Assembly: GCF_030272615.1 (NCBI RefSeq) | Contig: NC_081412.1 | Location: 540,598,335 to 540,662,334, forward strand | DNA: 64,000 nucleotides | Direction of reading: 5' to 3' | Source: Cryptomeria japonica | Lineage: Eukaryota > Streptophyta > Pinopsida > Cupressales > Cupressaceae | In this document: piece by piece, positions 58,915 to 64,000 of the stretch | Layout of the letters: each line of letters opens with the position of its first letter | Numbering within the stretch: position 1 is the first letter of the stretch | Translations under genes and position numbers: made by a program | Notes under the pieces: generated by a model | The model's input: only the letters and a program-made list of their open reading frames with translations | Database searches by the model: none | What the model was told of the DNA's origin: nothing

Positions 58915-58998
58915 TTTTTGTACTAGCGAACCCAAACCCCTTTTCAAAATTTTGCCGTACTGGCTCTTCGAACCCAAACCGGGAACTTAGATTTAAAG

Positions 58999-59562
58999 CA
59001 TAAATTTGATATTTTGATTTCTGGAAGACAACAAAGACAAGCATTATTAGAAAAAAAGGAGAAATAAATACCAGAACCCTCACTCCTTTCTCTAGAATAC
59101 AGTATGTACATTTTAAGAAGGGCAAGATATAATGAATTCTTTCGATGTTCCCTCATTGCTAACTTGTTAATAATTTTATGCATACTTCCACAGTTCCACT
59201 TATTAAAGACTTGCTTATTATGTCCGGGCATTAGTGAGTGAAGGTACTATGTAATTGATTGGCATTACATGTCTGCAGGTGTGTATCATGTCAGTACACC
59301 TTCATTTGGGAGATAATGCAGACTCTTAACATGCCTTTTCCATAAGTAACATACTACTTTCAGTTTCATCAAAAGAATCAGACAAATATACCAGCAAAAA
59401 TCATGAATTTTCAATGAACCTTAATCTTTAAACTTCACAATGCTTTGTAGACCACGTTTGTAAATTTATATTTTGTGCTCTTTGCTGCTATTTCCAAGCA
59501 ATTCATCAAAAATTGAGGAAAAGAAAGGAAAAGATATTTAGGAATTAATACTGCAAAAAAAC
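58999..59562. other. Donor-side end of the giant VPS33 intron
   Basis: AT-rich DNA with no repeat or gene that I can identify. Confidence 0.5.
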
Positions 59563-59628
59563 CTGAAGCTTGTGGATAGCTTTTGCAACATGCCAAAGTG
59601 AACTTGTATCACCATCAACTTGACACTC
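59563..59628 (-). CDS. VPS33: VPS33 exon (22 codons)
   Basis: The acceptor GATGACAG and donor GTTTTT bracket ECQVDGDTSSLWHVAKAIHKLQ without its last two residues or with them, depending on numbering; all 22 codons are open and phase 0. DGD-SSLWH-AKAIH is a conserved VPS33 stretch. The donor GTTTTT is weaker than consensus and begins the 41.9-kb intron. Confidence 0.93.
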
Positions 59629-59759
59629 CTGTCATCAACAAAATACTACGTTGATAGCATAATTTATATCTAAAAATGACAGATCCCTATCCTGTCATTA
59701 AGAAAACACAAAATGACAGGTGTAGTGCACCGTACAAGGAGACCATCTAGAAAACTTAC

Positions 59760-59870
59760 TTTGTATGCCAATTCAAGCTCAAAAGACAGAACATCTTCAT
59801 CAACCGGTATTAAGTATAAGGGATACTCTACAATTTTGACCATCGAATGTACCTTCTCCTCTTGTAAAAT
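59760..59870 (-). CDS. VPS33: VPS33 exon (37 codons)
   Basis: It lies between acceptor CCATGGACAG and donor GTAAGT, in phase 0. It encodes ILQEEKVHSMVKIVEYPLYL followed by IPVDEDVLSFELELAYK. EEKVH and the P-L-DEDV-SFELEL stretch match plant VPS33. It joins the 66-bp exon across a 131-bp intron (59629-59759). The next upstream exon is not present in the 4.1 kb to the right end of the window. Confidence 0.94.
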
Positions 59871-60379
59871 CTGTCCATGGCAAACATATCCCCCTTTATT
59901 TAAATTAAAAAATGATGATGTGCATAGGTTCTCTATATTTAAAGCATCATGAAATATATTTTTTGATACTTGCTTTCTTTACTTAAGTAACTGTATCACA
60001 GTTCTCGAAAAGTGTATAATTCTTAAACAGCTTTGCCAGATAAATACAAAAAGTTTTATCATGTTGAAGTTCTGAGACAAGATTAAGAAAATTTCTAAAT
60101 GCATAATTAACCAAAATATATCTTGTAAAATCTGTCGGCAAACATATCCACCTTTATTTAATTTAAAAAGTGATGATGTGCATAAGTTCTCTATATTTAA
60201 AGCATTAATATATTTTTTGATACTTGCTTTCTTTACTGAAGTAACTGTAATAAAGTTGTCCTTGAAAAGATTATAATTCTTAAACAGCTTTGCCAGATAA
60301 ATACTTAAAGTTTTATCATGTTGAAGTTCTGAGACGGCATTAAAAAAATTCCTAAATGCATAACTAACCAAAATATATC
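59860..60379. repeat. 261-bp tandem duplication that includes the splice acceptor of the 111-bp VPS33 exon
   Basis: 59860-60120 and 60121-60379 are about 90 percent identical. The duplicated piece starts with the first 11 bases of the exon and its acceptor, so a second acceptor-like site (GCCGACAG|ATTTTACAAG) exists near 60131. After the duplicated exon bases the second copy runs into intron sequence. Confidence 0.9.
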
Positions 60380-60578
60380 AACAGTTAATGGATCAAGAAA
60401 AGCTAACCATACCTGTCAAACATAACTTTATGACTATCAAATTAAAAACCTTCACAATTTAAAATACTCCATTTTTGTGGTCATGACCTTCTGATTGTTA
60501 TCAATTAGCATTAAATTGTGTGAAGATTAACCTTCCACATCCAATTCAGCTAACTAGTAATTGTCCATCACATACTAA
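60380..60578. other. Intron DNA, nothing recognised
   Basis: AT-rich sequence with no feature supported. Confidence 0.5.
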
Positions 60579-61000
60579 CACTGTTCCATTAGGACACGTC
60601 TCCCCCCCAACAAAAATCCCTCACATTTTTAGAATGGTGACATCCCCAGGATGCTAGAACTTGGAGGGGACATCCCCCAACTATCCCACCACCACCAACA
60701 ACAAAGACCCAGGGATGTTTCCAGGATGTTCCCCTTAGGAGGGAATGTTTTAGGAATGTCACCCTTTTTCTAGGGGCTTTTGGGGAACTCCAAGATGTCC
60801 CTAAGATGTCCAAGGCACTCTTAGTTGTCTCCTAACCATCTCCAACACTTCCTTAACCATCTCCAACACTTCCAAGTGTCCCCCATGGCAAGAAAATGAA
60901 AAATTCAATATTTTTTAAAACCCAAAATGTGTTTTTGATCTGCATGCCATAAACCCTAACTCTTAATGGTCTATGGGCCCCACCCAAACCCTAAGCACTC
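60579..61000 (+). mobile_element. Left-end remnant of a hAT element of the same family as 25635-29252
   Basis: CACTGTTCCATTAGGACACG with a following C-run resembles the start of the complete hAT (CAGTGTTCCACGAGGACGCG). Subterminal GTCCCC-like words and the GGGCCCCACCC phrase (about 60975, compare 25872) also match. No right end, duplication or transposase frame was found. Confidence 0.65.
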
Positions 61001-61205
61001 ACATATCATTTATAAATGGGCATTTATGCCTCATTTCAAATCACTCCAAAGTTTCAGAATTTGTAAGCACTTGGCGTTGCAAAAAAAAGTGGAGATGGTA
61101 TACGTTATGAAGGTTTGTGTTGTTTTGAGGACCTTGATTTGCGCTTGGTAGTAGGGGTCTTGACCCTCAACTCCGCCTTGTAATGCAACAAAGAATGCAC
61201 TAGGA

Positions 61206-61340
61206 GCGCTGCCCCTCAACCCTATTTGGGGTTCTACCCACAAACCCCATGAGAGGCACTACCCCTCAACCTTGGTAGGGGTTCTATCCCCAGACCCCCA
61301 TGAGGGGCACTACCCCTCAACCTCGTGGGGGGGTCAACCT
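61206..61340. repeat. 50-51-bp tandem repeat, two and a half units
   Basis: Units starting at 61206, 61256 and 61307 share GCACTACCCCTCAACC, GGGGTTCTA(C/T)CC and ACCCCATGAG. Complementary GGGG/CCCC words let each fold. A similar GGGCAGCACCCC phrase occurs at 18552. Confidence 0.75.
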
Positions 61341-64000
61341 CTAAACTGTAATTCGCCCCCTCCTTACATACAATTATATTTGCTGCATCGGTTCTTTTCT
61401 TTCTCCTATGATTCACTTTAGGAAGGGTAATAAAGTGAATGCTTAAGGGAGAATGATTAATATTATAAAAATAAAAAAAATAAAAAAATAAAAAAAAAAT
61501 TAATAAAGTTTGGTTTTAATGAAAAGTCAAAAGGTATGTGAATGAAGAGTTATGTCTATTTTTGAAAGAGTGTATATAAGGAAGATCAATCAAGGAAAAG
61601 GAGGCATATATCATTGAAGACATTTTATATTATTTCTCCTTGTAGTGAGCCATGGTTCAGCAACCTGAGGATGTATCCCTCAACGTTTGAAATTAAAGGA
61701 TGAAAACCCCTCGATTTCTATTGCTGAGTTAGTGGCTGAAAACCCCTAATTCAGCAGACTCTAAACCATTTCAAAGGCATTTAAATAAAGAGAAACCACT
61801 GCAGATTGGAGAAAGGTTTATAGCAGAGATAATAAGTTCTATATTTCTGAGATACATTCTATGCCACCAGAAATAAAATGACACCAGTGATGTATTGAAG
61901 CACAGAATACAAGGGACAGGTTCAGATTGGGATTCCTTGACATACATGGGTTTCATATAACTATTCGCAGTCCAAACAAGAATAGACTCCAATGCTTCCC
62001 CTTCAAATTCCACGGCAAACAGAGATCACTGTATACTTGAAATACCAAGTACAGGCAAGAATGTCATTCCAGTAGAGTGAAAAAAGAATATAAATTTCCC
62101 AACCAATATACTGACCGTCTTCATATTATCTTCAATACTTGCCCAATATTCCCACACTAAACATTCACGTCCACCACAAGAAGAACCACATTATCAATGT
62201 GTGCAAACAGGAAACTATATGCCACAGTAGCACTCAATATGGAGGAAGAAGTAATGATTTGCAATAAACTCCCGTATTCAGCACCAAATACAATAGTTAG
62301 GCAAATTTTACTACCGCCTTTGATAGGTTGCGGTGAAATATTTGAATGAAAACTTTATACCAATGTAACCTTAGATGCCTCGATTATTTAATTCCCTTTC
62401 TCCCATTAACATTATCAAATCCAGCAAATATTATCAGGCCCGCAATAGCAGCCAGTCACAATTATTATAATACTAATTGCCCAGTAGAGATCTTATTATT
62501 TCCAACTATGGAAGTTTAGTACAAGTCCCACAAATACTATATCGATACAATATGATATTCGAAATTTAAGCAATTCTTTTAGAATCGGCTCTATCCAATA
62601 ATATCAGCAATATACAATAAGCCACTGAAAGATCCATGATGGATCTTTTAAGCTGACAGGCTGTAATTTTTAATTATTTGTTTTAAAATAAATTCTTCCT
62701 GTTTATTAAATGATCTTTCAGAGAGAGATAGAAGTTGCAAAAAGGTTGTGTCTTTTGTTTTTGTTTGTATTTTTCCAGATATAGGTAAACAATGAATAAC
62801 AACAGCAGCAAATATGAAATAGGCTGGAAAATAATGTGCAATAATATAATATTCAGCCAATCCAGAATAGCTACAAATCGTACCAAGCAAAATACATAAA
62901 TGATATGCCAGCAAAGTATCTACCAACCAAAACAATGTTGTCGGCTGCAAGAAAGACCATCCACGCACAATGAAAAGAGATGGCTGATGAATACCAATCA
63001 GCAACCCACATGCCAGTTGGAAGGAGGCCGTACGGCTGCTGCAGTCACGTCCAGGCAGCCAAGGAACTCCCACGTGCCAAGCAATATACCCAACGTCCAA
63101 AGCCAAAGCTCTTCCAATGTTGAACTTGCACTCCAATCAAAGTCTGAAACCAAATGAAGCTGCTAAAACCTTCTATTGGGGTTTGCGTCCAAGTATCCAA
63201 GCCCTGGGGTTTGCGTCCCAGTTCTCCAGAAATCGCTCCTCAGAGCAAATTCACAAATGCCAAGTTTGAAGATGTAAAAAGATAATAAAATAATGAGCCA
63301 ACATCTCCTTTTATCTCCCTCTCAAAGCTACTCGAACCCTAAAGGGAGAATATGCTTTTACCTTTATTAAATAATGGCATATTCTCAATTAAAAGGCCTT
63401 TATGTATAGGAAAAACACCCCTTTCGTCAAATAACAAAACTCAAGGTGCCAAAAGGTCTCCGGATGATGAAAATAAGTTATAATAATTCAAGACCTTTCC
63501 AACGAGCTATAACACATATGCCTGCCTGACCAGAAGAAGCCAAAATCCCCTTATTACTCCAGTTAGCTATATAAATAGCTTTATTTAATTAATAAGACGC
63601 TAACTTAGGAAATATTAAAAATATATCCCAAATAGCCATATAATGCTCATTTGACTCCACAAGTCTGAAACGGAGCCTGCCACCTGTCTATGACTGTTGT
63701 CGGAAATCATGGATCCTCGAGCAATCTTGTCCCTAAAATCTAGGGATGCTCCTAGAAGCTAGGAAACATACCCAAATCTCCTGAAACTGAACCCAAGGAA
63801 TAGTCTCATGGTAACCCAACCCTAGGTACTGTCAAATCCTCCTAAATAGTAGGAATAGCCTCCACAAAAGAAGGAAATGCCTCCTAAAATTAAGGAACTG
63901 CTCCAAACTGGTCCACTACTGCCAGAATACCAAATCCCAAACACTGAATATCCTCTCTGAGTCTCTATCCACCACTGTCAGCCTACAAGACCCCAAAATA
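61341..64000. other. Intron DNA, LTR-like in places, no gene supported
   Basis: An A-rich low-complexity tract lies at 61466-61500. A TATATAAGG at about 61574, and on the minus strand CCTATACATAAAGG near 63410, suggest LTR promoters. GGGGTTTGCGTCC is doubled at 63178 and 63206. The 162-codon minus frame at 62648-63136 has no recognisable domain and is probably accidental. Confidence 0.4.

Larger units (their letters stand above)
58171..58990 (+). mobile_element. hAT deletion derivative, 820 bp, 8-bp target duplication
   Basis: The left end CTAGGTTACCAAGTTCGG and the complement of the right end, CTAAGTTCCCGGTTTGG, are related inverted repeats. Perfect ATTTAAAG duplications flank it (58163-58170 and 58991-58998). 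The left subterminal part has repeated GAACCCA(A/T)GAGGACCCA words. The right part keeps the last codons of a hAT transposase. The bulk of the transposase gene is deleted. Confidence 0.92.
17707..59562 (-). other. VPS33: Giant VPS33 intron (41,856 bp)
   Basis: It is bounded by donor CAG|GTTTTT at 59562 and acceptor CACAG at 17707. The flanking exons are consecutive in the family's protein, so no exon should be missing in between, and I found none. Its content is almost wholly mobile elements on both strands. The other two complete introns are 131 and 128 bp, so the expansion is specific to this intron. Confidence 0.88.

Noticed and set aside
60579-61340. A second complete hAT element
   Set aside because: Only the left end is recognisable; no right end, duplication or transposase frame could be found.
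62648-63136. 162-codon minus-strand ORF with hydrophobic stretches as a membrane-protein gene
   Set aside because: No recognisable family, no splice or promoter context, and it overlaps LTR-like DNA; consistent with a chance frame.

Overview
This is nuclear DNA from a plant with a large, transposon-filled genome, most likely a gymnosperm (conifer type). Four short exons on the minus strand match plant VPS33, the Sec1/Munc18-like subunit of the vacuolar tethering complexes HOPS and CORVET. All have GT-AG borders and join in frame: 59760-59870, 59563-59628, 17599-17706 and 17426-17470. Two of the introns are tiny (131 and 128 bp). The intron between the second and third exon is 41,856 bp. Everything else in the window is intronic DNA of this one gene, made of nested and decayed mobile elements.

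Layout. 1-12759 is a minus-strand Ty1/Copia element whose outer left part lies off the window. Its integrase region is split by insertion A (2917-10199). 12760-13612 is the remnant of the LTR that this Copia element hit. 13613-17425 shows no gene. Inside the giant intron lie: a minus-strand Ty3/Gypsy element without reverse transcriptase (18062-22972); LTR fragments (23.5-25.6 kb); a structurally complete hAT DNA transposon with 8-bp target duplication (25635-29252); more LTR debris; a Gypsy-type gag remnant (30946-32426) joined to a giant LTR C (32871-46246), which carries insertion B (36621-40767) and an antisense gag-protease block (42122-44818); a hAT transposase fragment (46.8-47.0 kb); a 21-bp minisatellite; giant LTR D (48693-55086); a 556-bp hAT-type MITE (55871-56426); and an 820-bp hAT deletion derivative (58171-58990). 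Right of the exons are a 261-bp tandem duplication that copies a splice acceptor, a hAT end remnant, and unassigned DNA.

The most unusual system is the family formed by A, B, C and D. Each unit begins TGTTGT and ends CAACA. A, B and D are flanked by perfect 5-bp target duplications (CAACC, AGGTG, GTGAG) and show no terminal direct repeats, so they look like solo LTRs of 4.1-7.3 kb. C still has a PBS-like site and gag beside it, which argues that these units are LTRs. Inside them is a separate gene: its own TATA box, a 5'-leader intron, and a large ORF of unknown function (1071 codons and intact in A; decayed in C and D; absent in B). A second TATA box lies 770-875 bp from the 3' end of every copy. 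Upstream of the internal promoter, A and B carry arrays of a roughly 33-bp imperfect hairpin repeated about every 166 or 176 bp. C and D carry different repeat arrays in the corresponding place.

Most premature stops in the decayed coding regions can be explained by C-to-T (or G-to-A) transitions, as expected for methylated, silenced transposons.
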